Positions 33,677 to 43,936 of a stretch of DNA of 64,000 bases are shown here, piece by piece (within the stretch, counting starts at the first letter, position 1; each line of letters starts with the position of its first letter). A program made the translations under genes and the position numbers. The DNA lies in contig CAZWLL010000001.1 in assembly GCA_964634795.1 (NCBI GenBank), positions 46,603-110,602 of the forward strand. The letters run 5' to 3'. The notes under the pieces were generated by a model, which was given only the letters and a program-made list of their open reading frames with translations, had not been told where the DNA came from and ran no database searches. The stretch comes from UMGS1696 sp964634795 (lineage in GTDB: Bacteria; Bacillota; Clostridia; Oscillospirales; CAG-272).

Positions 33677-35533
33677 ATGAGAAAAAATAAAAATACTCTT
33701 ACCCTCTCAGATGTGTTATACGTGTCTGTTATATGTCTTCTTTTCTTTCTGAAAACACTCTCTTTTTACAGCCATATATCACTTGCGTCTTTTCCTCCGC
33801 TTTTTGCCGCAGTCAGTACGGGAATACTTCTTGCACTTTTTACTCTCCTGTCGTTTTTCTCGGTGAAAGCTGCCAAAGTATTCACTATGGTTATCTACAG
33901 TATAATGTCGGTATTCATGGCAGTCGATGCGGTATATTATTCGTATGCCTCAAAAATGCCGTCCGCGTCATTGCTTTCAATGGCTTGGCAAATAGGCAAA
34001 ATAGGTGATACGGTAAAAAGCCTCGTAAAGCTGCGTCATGTAATGCTTATATTCGATTTCCCGTTTTGGTTTATATACCGTATAAATCGTGAAGATTTGA
34101 AACTGCACTTTCCGTCTGTTTCAGAAAGGTTAAACCATAACGTAAAAAAGAAGTATTTCCGCATAGTTTCTTTCGCATTAATTATTGTTGTAATAGTTCT
34201 GCCGTTTGTTTATCCCGATTTCGAAGCAAAATATATGATAAACGAATTGTTCTGTTACCATACAAGTGATTTCTATACCACGCTGAGCAATTCTTACAAT
34301 GATTATACGGTAGACAAATCCTTATACACCTCTCCCGACTGTTCGGACAGTGATTATTACGGCATTGCGGAAGGCAGAAATGTTTTTATAATACAGGTTG
34401 AAGCGCTTCAGAATTTTGTAATAGGCACATCGTATGAAGGACAGGAAATCATGCCGAATCTTAATTCGCTTATATCAAATGATACTGTCTACTTCAGCAA
34501 TTATTCATACCAAATCGGCGGCGGAAACACATCAGATGCCGAATTTGCGGTAAACAATTCCCTTTTCGCACCGGAATCCGAGGCAGCTTATGTTAAGTAT
34601 ACGGATAACGATTTCTACGGCTTGCCTTACTTATTAAAAGCAAACGGTTACACCGGAGCACATGCGTTTCACGGTTATGAAGGAACATTCTGGAATCGCA
34701 GAGCCGCATATGTTAATCAAGGTTTCGATGATTTTACGGCTCTTGAGGATTTCGAACAAACAGACATGTTCCCGATGGGACTTTCGGATAAAGAAATGTT
34801 TCGTCAATCACTTGAGAAAATCAAATGCTATGAAGAGCCGTTTTACTCATTCTTAATTACGGTGTCATCACATTATCCTTACGGAATACCGCTCAAGGAC
34901 AGAGACATAGAACTGAAAGAAGATGACGTAGGAACACTTTTCGGATGCTATATACAGGCTGTTAATTATACCGATCGTGCTATCGGCGAATTCATTGAGG
35001 GATTAAAAGAATGCGGTTTATATGACAATTCGATAATCATCATATACGGTGATCATTACGCACTTTCAAACACGGATTCAAACAATACAACAAGATTCAA
35101 GAACACATTCGGACGCGATTACACTATATTTGACGTATTTAATGTTCCTCTGATTATCCATATTCCCGGCTCCGGAATCACAGAGACCAAAACTATTGCA
35201 GGCGGACACATCGATGTTCTTCCGACACTTCTCTGTCTGCTCGGAATTCACAATGATAAAGCTGTAATGTTCGGTCAAAATCTTCTTGATGCCGAGCATG
35301 GATTCGTTTGTGAACAAACACATCTTGCTATAGGTTCGTTTATTTCCGACGATGTATTTTTCTCAAAGCCTCACAATAATATAAAATCCAACTACGATGC
35401 ATATGAACGAGGAACAATGCAGAGGCTTGACCCTGATTTATTCACCGAACAGTCCGATGAAGCGACAAAAAGAATTAACGACTGCGAAATTCTTCTCGAA
35501 CACAATGATATAAAAATCAACTCATCGGATTAA
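33677..35533 (+). CDS. LTA synthase family protein (phosphoglycerol transferase, sulfatase fold)
   Basis: A 618-residue membrane enzyme of the LtaS family. About five N-terminal helices (to residue 185) anchor an extracellular alkaline-phosphatase/sulfatase-fold domain. Likely metal and catalytic residues: Glu in IIQVEALQNF near 241, the nucleophilic Thr in IGGGNTSDAEF near 288, and Asp-His in IYGDHYALSN near 456. Such enzymes transfer glycerol phosphate from phosphatidylglycerol to a lipoteichoic acid chain or primer. Whether this is the main synthase or a paralogue is not clear. The binding site (AAGG) is 13 bases from the ATG and weak. Confidence 0.9.
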   Translation: MRKNKNTLTLSDVLYVSVICLLFFLKTLSFYSHISLASFPPLFAAVSTGILLALFTLLSFFSVKAAKVFTMVIYSIMSVFMAVDAVYYSYASKMPSASLLSMAWQIGKIGDTVKSLVKLRHVMLIFDFPFWFIYRINREDLKLHFPSVSERLNHNVKKKYFRIVSFALIIVVIVLPFVYPDFEAKYMINELFCYHTSDFYTTLSNSYNDYTVDKSLYTSPDCSDSDYYGIAEGRNVFIIQVEALQNFVIGTSYEGQEIMPNLNSLISNDTVYFSNYSYQIGGGNTSDAEFAVNNSLFAPESEAAYVKYTDNDFYGLPYLLKANGYTGAHAFHGYEGTFWNRRAAYVNQGFDDFTALEDFEQTDMFPMGLSDKEMFRQSLEKIKCYEEPFYSFLITVSSHYPYGIPLKDRDIELKEDDVGTLFGCYIQAVNYTDRAIGEFIEGLKECGLYDNSIIIIYGDHYALSNTDSNNTTRFKNTFGRDYTIFDVFNVPLIIHIPGSGITETKTIAGGHIDVLPTLLCLLGIHNDKAVMFGQNLLDAEHGFVCEQTHLAIGSFISDDVFFSKPHNNIKSNYDAYERGTMQRLDPDLFTEQSDEATKRINDCEILLEHNDIKINSSD

Positions 35534-35561
35534 ACAATATTGACTTGCAACAAGTTAAAAC

Positions 35562-35606
35562 AAAATACCGCATGATTCAGATGCTATACTGATAATGCGG
35601 TATTTT
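35562..35606 (+). terminator. Rho-independent terminator after the LtaS-like gene
   Basis: A 12-bp stem (35562-35573 with 35595-35606) with a 21-base loop and a T-run (TATTTTTATT). Confidence 0.75.
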
Positions 35607-35703
35607 TATTAAGAAAAAACAAATTATCTATTTTATTAAATATAGTTAATACAATTGATAAAGCTGCTTTTTGTTTTCTAAAAAAAGCGTTGTATAATAA
35701 CTA

Positions 35704-35732
35704 TTGACATTCAACAATTTTATTAGTAAAAT
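35704..35732 (+). promoter_or_regulatory. Sigma-A promoter of the ABC exporter operon
   Basis: TTGACA (35704-35709), 17-base spacer, TAAAAT (35727-35732), 31 bases before the first ATG. Confidence 0.75.
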
Positions 35733-35763
35733 AATACAGTATAGATTTATATGGAGGTAAAAT

Positions 35764-37506
35764 ATGTTAAAACGACTGCTTAAAGGCATCGGAGAATACA
35801 AAACTCTAACTCTTCTCACACCGACTTTTATGGTAGGTGAAGCTGTCATCGAATCCTTGATGCCTTTTATAATAGCCAACCTGATAAATAATATCAAAGA
35901 CGGCTGCAACATGTCTGATATCGCAAAAAACGGCGCGATATTATTTATTATGGCTATCATCTCACTTACTTGCGGCGGATTAGCCGGATATACCGCATCT
36001 AAAGCTTCGGCAGGTTTTGCTAAAAACCTAAGAAAAAGACTTTTCTACAAGGTACAGGAGTTTTCGTTTGAGAATATAGACAAGTTCTCATCGGCTTCTC
36101 TTGTTACACGTATGACAACAGACGTATCCAATGTACAGATGTCATTCATGATGATTATACGTACGGCAATACGCTCCCCTCTCCTGTTTCTGTTCTCGAT
36201 TATCATGTCATTCTACATGGGAGGCTCTCTTGCCGTAACATTTGTAATTGTTATCCCGATTCTTACTTTCGGTTTAATCATGGTTGCGAAAAAAGCAATG
36301 CCCGCATTCCGTGCCGTATTTAAAAAATACGATAAACTGAATGAATCAATCGAAGAAAATGTAATGGCTATGCGAACTGTTAAGGGATTTGTTCGTGAAA
36401 ACTATGAAAAAGAAAAATTCGGTAATGCCGCTGAAAACATAAGAAAAGATTTCACGCATGCCGAAAGAATCGTAGCGCTTAACGATCCCATGATGCAGAT
36501 TTGTCTGTACTTCAACATGGCTGTTATCATGCTCGTCGGCTCGAAGATCGCTATTTCGTCTAAGGGTACAAGTCTCGATGTCGGACAGTTATCGGCACTT
36601 ATCACGTATGGTGTTTCAATACTTATGTCACTTATGATGCTTTCGATGATATATGTCATGGTAACAATGTCAATCGAATCCGCCAGACGTATTGATGAGG
36701 TTCTGTGTGAGGAATCATCGCTGAAAAGCTCTGAACATCCTGTGGAAACCGTAAAAGACGGCTCGATTGATTTTGAAAATGTAAGCTTTAAATATTCTGC
36801 GGAAGCTGAAAAATACGCTCTCGAAAACATCAATATTCATATTGCTTCAGGTGAGACAATCGGCATAATCGGAGGCACCGGTTCAAGTAAATCGACACTT
36901 GTCCAGCTGATTCCGAGGCTCTACGATACAACTGTGGGAGAGATCAAAATCGGCGGCATAAATGTTAAAGATTACGATTTGACAGTTCTGCGTGACTCCG
37001 TCGCAATGGTTTTGCAGAAAAATGTGCTTTTCGCGGGTACTATAAAAGAAAATCTCCGCTGGGGCAATGCAAATGCTACCGACAGTGAAATCGAGGAAGC
37101 ATGCAAGCTTTCACAAGCTCATGAATTCGTATCGGCTTTTCCCAACGGATATGATACTATGATTGAACAAGGCGGTACAAACGTATCAGGCGGTCAGAAG
37201 CAAAGACTATGTATTGCGCGTGCTCTTCTTAAGAAGCCGAAAATACTCATTCTCGATGACTCGACAAGTGCCGTGGATACCAAAACCGACAAGCTCATTC
37301 GAATGGGATTCGAAAAATATATTCCCGAAACCACAAAAATAATTATTGCGCAGCGTCTTTCATCAGTTGAAAACGCTGACAGAATTATTGTCTTAGACAA
37401 CGGAAAGATTGCCGACATAGGAACTCACGAGGAGCTTCTTGAATCATCACCTATATACCGTGAGGTATATGAACAGCAAACAAGAGGAGGTGCAGAGAAT
37501 GAATAA
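35764..37506 (+). CDS. ABC exporter half-transporter, subunit with degenerate NBD
   Basis: A 580-residue fused permease-ATPase: six membrane helices (residues about 15-300) and a nucleotide-binding domain. Walker A reads GGTGSSKST, with Ser in place of the usual Gly before Lys; the signature VSGGQKQR is normal; Walker B reads ILILDDSTS, with Asp at the catalytic Glu position. This pattern marks the degenerate-site partner in heterodimeric exporters of the TM287/288 or BmrCD kind. GGAGG lies six bases before the ATG. The gene overlaps the next ABC gene by eight bases. Substrate (drug, lipid or peptide) unknown. Confidence 0.92.
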   Translation: MLKRLLKGIGEYKTLTLLTPTFMVGEAVIESLMPFIIANLINNIKDGCNMSDIAKNGAILFIMAIISLTCGGLAGYTASKASAGFAKNLRKRLFYKVQEFSFENIDKFSSASLVTRMTTDVSNVQMSFMMIIRTAIRSPLLFLFSIIMSFYMGGSLAVTFVIVIPILTFGLIMVAKKAMPAFRAVFKKYDKLNESIEENVMAMRTVKGFVRENYEKEKFGNAAENIRKDFTHAERIVALNDPMMQICLYFNMAVIMLVGSKIAISSKGTSLDVGQLSALITYGVSILMSLMMLSMIYVMVTMSIESARRIDEVLCEESSLKSSEHPVETVKDGSIDFENVSFKYSAEAEKYALENINIHIASGETIGIIGGTGSSKSTLVQLIPRLYDTTVGEIKIGGINVKDYDLTVLRDSVAMVLQKNVLFAGTIKENLRWGNANATDSEIEEACKLSQAHEFVSAFPNGYDTMIEQGGTNVSGGQKQRLCIARALLKKPKILILDDSTSAVDTKTDKLIRMGFEKYIPETTKIIIAQRLSSVENADRIIVLDNGKIADIGTHEELLESSPIYREVYEQQTRGGAENE

Positions 37507-39403
37507 AGAGCAGAAAAAACCTAAAATCAAAATCAAATCCTTAAGCCGCACTGTAAAAATGCTGTATGAATTCTCCCCCGCCCTTGTTATTATAACTGCC
37601 GTCTGCATTATCTTTTCGGCAGCAGTCTCATCAATCCCGGCTGTTTTCCAGCAAAAAATCCTCAGTATAATTGAGGAATGGTATCAAACAGGTGACTGGG
37701 AAAGCGCAAGCCGCGAGATAGTACCGCTTATCATACTTCTTGTTGTACTTTATCTCATTTCAATAGCCGCAATGGTGCTGTACACTCAGCTCATGGCTTA
37801 TATCACTCAAGGCTTTCTCTGCAAGCTCAGAATTAAAATGTTTGATAATATGCAGGATTTGCCGATTAAATACTTTGATACACACAAGCACGGCGATGTC
37901 ATGAGCTATTATACAAACGATATAGACTCATTGCGTCAGTTGGTTTCTCAATCCTTCCCCGCATTTCTCCGCTCAGGTGCAATAGTTCTTGTAGTTCTCG
38001 GAATAATGATTTATTATTGCGGATGGCTGACACTTCTTGTGCTTGTCGGAGTAGGAGCAATGGTTGCCGTATCTAAAAAAGTCGGCAGCGGATCATCAAA
38101 GTTCTTTGTACGTCAGCAGATAGCAGTAGGTAAGGTAGAAGGCTTCGCACAGGAAATGATGAGCGGTCAGAAGGTTGTAAAGGTCTTCAATCATGAGGAA
38201 AAAGCAAAAGAGGACTTCGACAAACTGAACGAAACACTGTACGAAGACGGCTTCCGTGCAAACGCATATGCCAACATACTCGGTCCTATAATCAATAACA
38301 TAGGCAACATTCTGTATGTACTTATCGCTCTTTTGGGCGGTGCTCTTTATGTATTCAACGCTCCGAATTTCAGTATATCGGGTTTGCCGATCAGCATCAG
38401 TATCATAGTTACATTCCTGAACATGACAAAACAGTTTTCAGGCAATGTCAACAACCTCTCGCAGCAGGTAAACTCTGTCGCAATGGCAACTGCGGGTGCT
38501 GAAAGAATATTCTCCCTCATGGACGAAGAGCCTGAAAAGGACGACGGTTACGTTACACTTGTAAACGCCGAAATCGCACCTGACGGAACAGTAACCGAAA
38601 CCGAAAAAAGAACACACAACTGGGCATGGAAGCATCCCCACGGCGACGGCAGTGTTACATATACTCCCCTGGCAGGAGACGTTCGCTTGTTTGATGTCGA
38701 TTTCTCCTATGACGGAGAAAAGCAGGTTCTTTCCGATGTCACAGTATATGCGGAACCCGGTCAAAAGGTTGCGTTTGTCGGTGCTACCGGAGCCGGTAAA
38801 ACTACTATCACAAACCTGATTAACAGATTCTACGATATTGCCGACGGAAAAATCAGATATGACGGAATTAACATCAACAAGATTAAAAAAGCCGATCTCA
38901 GACGTTCACTCGGCATAGTTTTACAGGATACAAGCTTGTTTACCGGAACTGTTATGGATAATATCAGATACGGCAGACTTGATGCTACAGATAACGATTG
39001 CATAGAAGCCGCTAAGCTTGCAGGCGCTGATGACTTTATTACACGTCTTCCGAACGGCTACAACACTATGCTCAGCGGAAACGGCTCAAATCTCTCACAA
39101 GGTCAGAGACAGCTCATTGCTATTGCAAGGGCTGCTGTAGCAGACCCGCCTGTTATGATTCTCGATGAGGCTACATCGTCAATCGATACACGAACAGAAG
39201 CTATTGTCTCAAAAGGCATGGACAAGCTTATGGAAGGCAGAACCGTATTCGTTATTGCTCACAGACTTTCAACGGTTATGAACTCCGACGTAATTATGGT
39301 ACTTGATCACGGACGCATCATCGAACGCGGAAATCATGAAAAGCTCATTGCCGAAAAGGGTGTTTATTACCAGCTCTACACAGGAGCGTTTGAGCTCGAA
39401 TAA
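37499..39403 (+). CDS. ABC exporter half-transporter, catalytic subunit
   Basis: A 634-residue fused permease-ATPase, partner of the preceding gene. Six helices span about residues 30-320, then an NBD with canonical Walker A GATGAGKTT near residue 427, signature LSQGQRQ (Gly to Gln change) and Walker B MILDEATSS with the catalytic Glu. An insertion of about 50 residues between helices and NBD (EIAPDGTVTETEKRTHNW region) lies just before the NBD. The altered signature pairs with the degenerate Walker B of the partner, giving one active and one inactive ATP site. ATG 37499 has GGAGG eight bases upstream inside the previous gene. Confidence 0.92.
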   Translation: MNKEQKKPKIKIKSLSRTVKMLYEFSPALVIITAVCIIFSAAVSSIPAVFQQKILSIIEEWYQTGDWESASREIVPLIILLVVLYLISIAAMVLYTQLMAYITQGFLCKLRIKMFDNMQDLPIKYFDTHKHGDVMSYYTNDIDSLRQLVSQSFPAFLRSGAIVLVVLGIMIYYCGWLTLLVLVGVGAMVAVSKKVGSGSSKFFVRQQIAVGKVEGFAQEMMSGQKVVKVFNHEEKAKEDFDKLNETLYEDGFRANAYANILGPIINNIGNILYVLIALLGGALYVFNAPNFSISGLPISISIIVTFLNMTKQFSGNVNNLSQQVNSVAMATAGAERIFSLMDEEPEKDDGYVTLVNAEIAPDGTVTETEKRTHNWAWKHPHGDGSVTYTPLAGDVRLFDVDFSYDGEKQVLSDVTVYAEPGQKVAFVGATGAGKTTITNLINRFYDIADGKIRYDGININKIKKADLRRSLGIVLQDTSLFTGTVMDNIRYGRLDATDNDCIEAAKLAGADDFITRLPNGYNTMLSGNGSNLSQGQRQLIAIARAAVADPPVMILDEATSSIDTRTEAIVSKGMDKLMEGRTVFVIAHRLSTVMNSDVIMVLDHGRIIERGNHEKLIAEKGVYYQLYTGAFELE

Positions 39404-39423
39404 TTATCATCGGCAAACATATA

Positions 39424-39468
39424 AAAACTCCTCTGCGGTATCATTATCAAATACCGCAGAGGAGTTTT
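39424..39468. terminator. Strong bidirectional terminator between the ABC operon and polC
   Basis: Perfect 18-bp stem (39424-39441 with 39451-39468) with a 9-base loop, A-run on one side and T-run on the other. Confidence 0.9.
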
Positions 39469-39505
39469 TTTCTTAATGAGAATTTATATTCAATCGATAA
39501 TTAAA

Positions 39506-42500
39506 TCACATGAACATAGATATCTGATTCGTTTGTGACATGTTGCGTAGTGCGCCGTTTTTTTCAAGCAGCTCCATCACCGATTTCGATACCTTAGCTT
39601 TAGCTCTGAGTTCGTCCACTGAGAAAACCGTACCGGACTGCATAGCATTCATGATGCTTTCAGCCGCAGCCGAACCGAGTCCGGGAAGGCATGCAAACGG
39701 CAGTCTTATTTTTCCGTTTTCGGGAACAAATTTTGTCGCATGAGACTTATTTATGTCAATCGGAAGGAAATCAAAACCGCGTTCATAATATTCATTTATT
39801 AGCATTAAGGCGTTTGCGACATCGGCTTCGGTAGCAGATATTTCGTTGCTTCTCTTGTTGTAATCTCTCAGCACTTCCTTGCAGTGTGCCTTTCCGCCCA
39901 TTACTATTTCACCGTTAAAGCCATCGGGAGCCGCAGTAAAATATGCCGCGTAAAACTCTACGGGGTAGTAAATTTTATACCACATAAGCCTTATCGCATC
40001 TATTACATATGCCGCCGCATGTGCTTTCGGGAACATGTATCGTATTTTCTGCAATGAGTCAACATACCACTGCGGGACGCCGTGTTCGAACATCGCGTCC
40101 TGCATTTCTTTCGGAATTACCAAGCCCTTTTTGTTTTTACGTACAAACTCCATGATTTTAAAGGATAAGCTTTTTTCCATTCCGTATTTATGAATCAACG
40201 TCATCATAATGTCGTCACGGCATCCTATAACATCCGAAATCGTACATATTTTATTGTTTATCAGTTCTTCCGCATTGCCGAGCCAGCATCCGGTTCCGTG
40301 AGTAAGACCCGAAATCTGAAGCAAATCCGTAAAATTCTTCGGCTGTGCTTCCATAAGAACGCCTCGGATAAACTTAGTACCCATCTCAGGTAGTCCCAAT
40401 GTGGCTGTTTTTGAATCAATCTGCTCCGGCGTTACTCCTATAGGCTCAGTCGATGTAAAGCTCTTATACACTGCAGGATCGCTCATAGGCACATCAAGCA
40501 CGCTTGTGTGTGAATATTCCTCAAGTCTCTTATATTTTGTCGGAATATCATGACCCAATATATCAAGCTTTAATATCGTATCATGAAGGTATTTAAACTC
40601 AAAGTGAGTTGTGATTATATCCGAATTCGGATCCTCCGCAGGATGCTGCACAGGAGAAAAATCGTATATCTCATATTCTCTCGGCACTACGATTATTCCA
40701 CCCGGGTGTTGTCCCGTTGTGCGTTTTGTACCCAGGCATCCGTTCACAAGTCTGTCCATTTCAGCGCGATTTACCGATATTCCTTTTCCCTCAAGAAATT
40801 TTGCGGCAAATCCCCATGCTGTCTTATCCGCAAGTGTGCCTATTGTTCCTGCTTTAAACGCCTTGCCTTGACCGAACAAAACCTCCGTAAATTTATGTGC
40901 GTCTCCCTGTACATCTCCCGAAAAGTTAAGATCTATGTCAGGGGTTTTATCGCCCTTAAATCCCAAAAACGTTTCGAACGGTATGTCATGTCCGTCCTGC
41001 TCACATCTTGTACCGCATTTAGGACAGTTTTTCGGAGGCAGGTCGAAGCCTGAGCCTACCTCACCGTGAGTAAAGAATTCGGACCATGCGCATTTAGGAC
41101 ATCTGTAATGCGGCGGAAGGGGATTAACCCTTGTTATACCGGCCATTGTCGCAGCAAACGATGAGCCTACAGAACCTCTTGATCCAACCTGATATCCCTT
41201 TGATTCACTGTTTTCAACAAGCTTACGGGCGATTATATACATAATCGCAAAGCCGTTTTTTATGATTGAGTCAAGTTCCTTTTCAAGTCGAGCCGAGACG
41301 ACCTCGGGCAGCGGGTCACCGTACATCTTCTTAGCAAGAGAGTGACATTTTTCAGTCAGCTCTTCCTCTGCTCCGTCGATATGCGGAGGATAATTTCCCT
41401 TCGGTATCGGACGCACAACATCTATCATGTCGGCTATCTTATTCGGATTTTCTATGACAACCTCTCTTGCAGTATCCTCGCCGAGATATGAAAATTCCTC
41501 AAGCATCTCTTCAGTAGTTCTGTAGAATAGCTTTGTTTCGCGATCGGCATCCTTAAAGCCTAAACCTGTCAATATGATTCTGCGATAGATTTCATCCTCG
41601 GGATTTTTATAATGAGCATCACACGTGGCGCAAACCGGTCTGTCCGCTTTACGCCCGATTTCCACTATTCGTTTGTTCAGACTGCGAAGTGCATCTTCAT
41701 CCGGTACTCTTCCATCGGCAATCATAAACGAGTTGTTTGCAATAGGCTGTATTTCAAGGTAATCGTAAAATTTCGCTATTTCAATAAGCTCACTCTCCGA
41801 TTTTCCTTCCATCATAGCCGTAAACAGCTCTCCTGCCTCACATGCCGAGCCTAATATAAGACCTTCTCTGAGCTCTTCAAGGCGTGTTCTGGGGATTCTC
41901 GGATGACGATAGTAATATTTCAGGTACGAGTCAGAAACAAGCTTATACAGATTCTTCATACCCGTCTGATTCTTAACTAAAATTATCTGATGGTATGATT
42001 TTAACTTCTTAACATCGGATTTTTCAGCCATGGCAAAATTCATTCTGGATATGGTATCGATGCCTTCTTCTTTCAGTCGGCTTGCCATACAATTGAATAT
42101 TGCCGCAAGCATTTCCGCGTCATCCGATGCTCTGTGGTGGTTAAAATCTCCGAGTTTATAAAATTTAGCAAGCGTATCAAGCTTATGATTTTTTAAATCC
42201 GGATTCATATTTCTTGACATTGCCACCGTATCGAGGTACGGGTTATCAAACTTAATTCCGTTTTCCTCTGCGGCAAAACGTATGAATCCCGTATCAAAAG
42301 ACGCATTATGCGCGACAAGCATTCTGTTTCCGACAAACTCGAGGAATTCAGGCAATACCTCGGAAATAGGTCTCGCATCCGCTACCATCTCATCGGTAAT
42401 ACCTGTAAGCTCTGTTATATTCTGCGGTATCGGAATTTCGGGATTTACAAATGTATTGTATTTCGCCTTTACCTCACCGTTTTGTACAATCACGGCACCT

Positions 42501-43924
42501 ATTTCGGTTATCTTACATGTTGCAGCCGAAAGTCCCGTTGTTTCAATATCGAAAACGCAAAACTCATCATCAAATGTAATATCGTCGCCTTTATATGCCG
42601 CGCGTGACGTATCATCGACGTAGTATGCCTCTACACCGTACAGAACCTTAATCTCATCATTAAGCCCGTCAGCCGCAAGCATTGCGACGGGAAAGCTCTG
42701 AAGGTTTCCGTGGTCCGTAATCGCAACAGCCTTATGTCCCCATTTATGCGCGGTTTTTACTATATCATCCGCCTTGATAGTGGCATCCATAGCGGACATA
42801 CACGTGTGCAGGTGAAGTTCAACTCTTTTCTCGGGTGAGTTATCCATTCGAGCACATTCGGATATCTTTATTATGTCGGTATACTGCATATACAGCTCAT
42901 TGTCGTATGTGTCTCGTTTTATATTGCCTCTCACAGCATACTGCTTTCCCTTAGAAAACAGTGTCTCGGTTTCAACCGCGGATTCTATCGGAACTGTCAT
43001 TTTAATGTAGATTGATGCTTCACGGTCGGTAACTGCCACCGTAAACATAACCTTGTCGCCCTTGCGTGTTTCCTTTTGCTGTACATCAAATACTTCGCAT
43101 AGAATTATTACACCCTTGCCTGTATTCTTAACAGAACGGAGCGGTGTAGGATTTACTATTTCAAATAATTCACCGTAAACAAGCTCAGGGCTCGATGTGT
43201 TAAATATTATCCTGCCTGACTTTATCTTGCCGTCTTCAATCAATTCGGATGTATCCGCACCTTCAAACAGCGAAGCCACTCTCGGAAGCACAGGTTTTTC
43301 CTCTGTCTCATTTTGTTTGGCTTCGCTGTTTTTTGCCATTTCCTCAAGCTTATCATGTTCGGCAATTATATTCTCGGTTTCGCTATTGAGCTTTACCAAT
43401 TGATGTGCGACAAATTCGGCATACTGCTCTTCGGCATCACTGCTCTGCTTAATATTAACGGTCAGGTTAATACCGAATTCACTTGTAATTATTCCCTCTA
43501 TAACATGAGCCGTTTTTGCAAGGTCAAGCAATGTTATACCGCCGTGAGAAAACGGTATATAAATATTCATGACATCATTATCCATCTCGATATCATACTT
43601 ATCGAAGAAACCGTTTATAATAATTCCTACTCTCGCAGCTTCGGTAAACACCTCGCTCATGTACGAAACAGAAAACAGTTCCTTTGAATAATGAGTCAGA
43701 ATCATTATGTTTTTTAATTCGTACTTTTCCTTGATTATATTCTCGAGCGAATATATATCGTGCTTTTTATAAATTTCGGGCAGTGTGATCGACACTTCCG
43801 CAATTCTATTCTCACGGTCAATCTTGACTTTAACTTCAGTAGCCTTATCGAATATTTCTTTGTGACGTCCCGTAAGTGAAGGAGCGACTTTTTTAAATAT
43901 ATCGGAAAGCGATCTTTCAGCCAT
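39506..43924 (-). CDS. polC: DNA polymerase III PolC-type, alpha subunit
   Basis: The 1472-residue replicative polymerase of low-GC Gram-positives. In order: N-terminal domain (about 1-210), OB-fold (about 230-340), PHP domain beginning VELHLHTCMSAMD near residue 370 and interrupted by a DEDD 3'-5' proofreading exonuclease with FDIETTGLS near 457 and ASDDAEM near 600, the second PHP part, then palm with a Cys4 zinc module (CPKC near 945 and CPKCGTRC near 971) and catalytic carboxylates in PDIDLNFSGD near 995, fingers and C-terminal domain. It ends an isoprenoid-phospholipid-replication gene run; AAGGAG precedes the ATG by six bases. Confidence 0.98.
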   Translation of the reverse strand: MAERSLSDIFKKVAPSLTGRHKEIFDKATEVKVKIDRENRIAEVSITLPEIYKKHDIYSLENIIKEKYELKNIMILTHYSKELFSVSYMSEVFTEAARVGIIINGFFDKYDIEMDNDVMNIYIPFSHGGITLLDLAKTAHVIEGIITSEFGINLTVNIKQSSDAEEQYAEFVAHQLVKLNSETENIIAEHDKLEEMAKNSEAKQNETEEKPVLPRVASLFEGADTSELIEDGKIKSGRIIFNTSSPELVYGELFEIVNPTPLRSVKNTGKGVIILCEVFDVQQKETRKGDKVMFTVAVTDREASIYIKMTVPIESAVETETLFSKGKQYAVRGNIKRDTYDNELYMQYTDIIKISECARMDNSPEKRVELHLHTCMSAMDATIKADDIVKTAHKWGHKAVAITDHGNLQSFPVAMLAADGLNDEIKVLYGVEAYYVDDTSRAAYKGDDITFDDEFCVFDIETTGLSAATCKITEIGAVIVQNGEVKAKYNTFVNPEIPIPQNITELTGITDEMVADARPISEVLPEFLEFVGNRMLVAHNASFDTGFIRFAAEENGIKFDNPYLDTVAMSRNMNPDLKNHKLDTLAKFYKLGDFNHHRASDDAEMLAAIFNCMASRLKEEGIDTISRMNFAMAEKSDVKKLKSYHQIILVKNQTGMKNLYKLVSDSYLKYYYRHPRIPRTRLEELREGLILGSACEAGELFTAMMEGKSESELIEIAKFYDYLEIQPIANNSFMIADGRVPDEDALRSLNKRIVEIGRKADRPVCATCDAHYKNPEDEIYRRIILTGLGFKDADRETKLFYRTTEEMLEEFSYLGEDTAREVVIENPNKIADMIDVVRPIPKGNYPPHIDGAEEELTEKCHSLAKKMYGDPLPEVVSARLEKELDSIIKNGFAIMYIIARKLVENSESKGYQVGSRGSVGSSFAATMAGITRVNPLPPHYRCPKCAWSEFFTHGEVGSGFDLPPKNCPKCGTRCEQDGHDIPFETFLGFKGDKTPDIDLNFSGDVQGDAHKFTEVLFGQGKAFKAGTIGTLADKTAWGFAAKFLEGKGISVNRAEMDRLVNGCLGTKRTTGQHPGGIIVVPREYEIYDFSPVQHPAEDPNSDIITTHFEFKYLHDTILKLDILGHDIPTKYKRLEEYSHTSVLDVPMSDPAVYKSFTSTEPIGVTPEQIDSKTATLGLPEMGTKFIRGVLMEAQPKNFTDLLQISGLTHGTGCWLGNAEELINNKICTISDVIGCRDDIMMTLIHKYGMEKSLSFKIMEFVRKNKKGLVIPKEMQDAMFEHGVPQWYVDSLQKIRYMFPKAHAAAYVIDAIRLMWYKIYYPVEFYAAYFTAAPDGFNGEIVMGGKAHCKEVLRDYNKRSNEISATEADVANALMLINEYYERGFDFLPIDINKSHATKFVPENGKIRLPFACLPGLGSAAAESIMNAMQSGTVFSVDELRAKAKVSKSVMELLEKNGALRNMSQTNQISMFM

Positions 43925-43936
43925 TATTTTCTCCTT

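Noticed and set aside
37469..37498. Earlier in-frame starts for the second ABC subunit (37439 or 37469)
   Set aside because: No Shine-Dalgarno sequence; GGAGG fits ATG 37499 and the extra residues only recode the previous gene's end.
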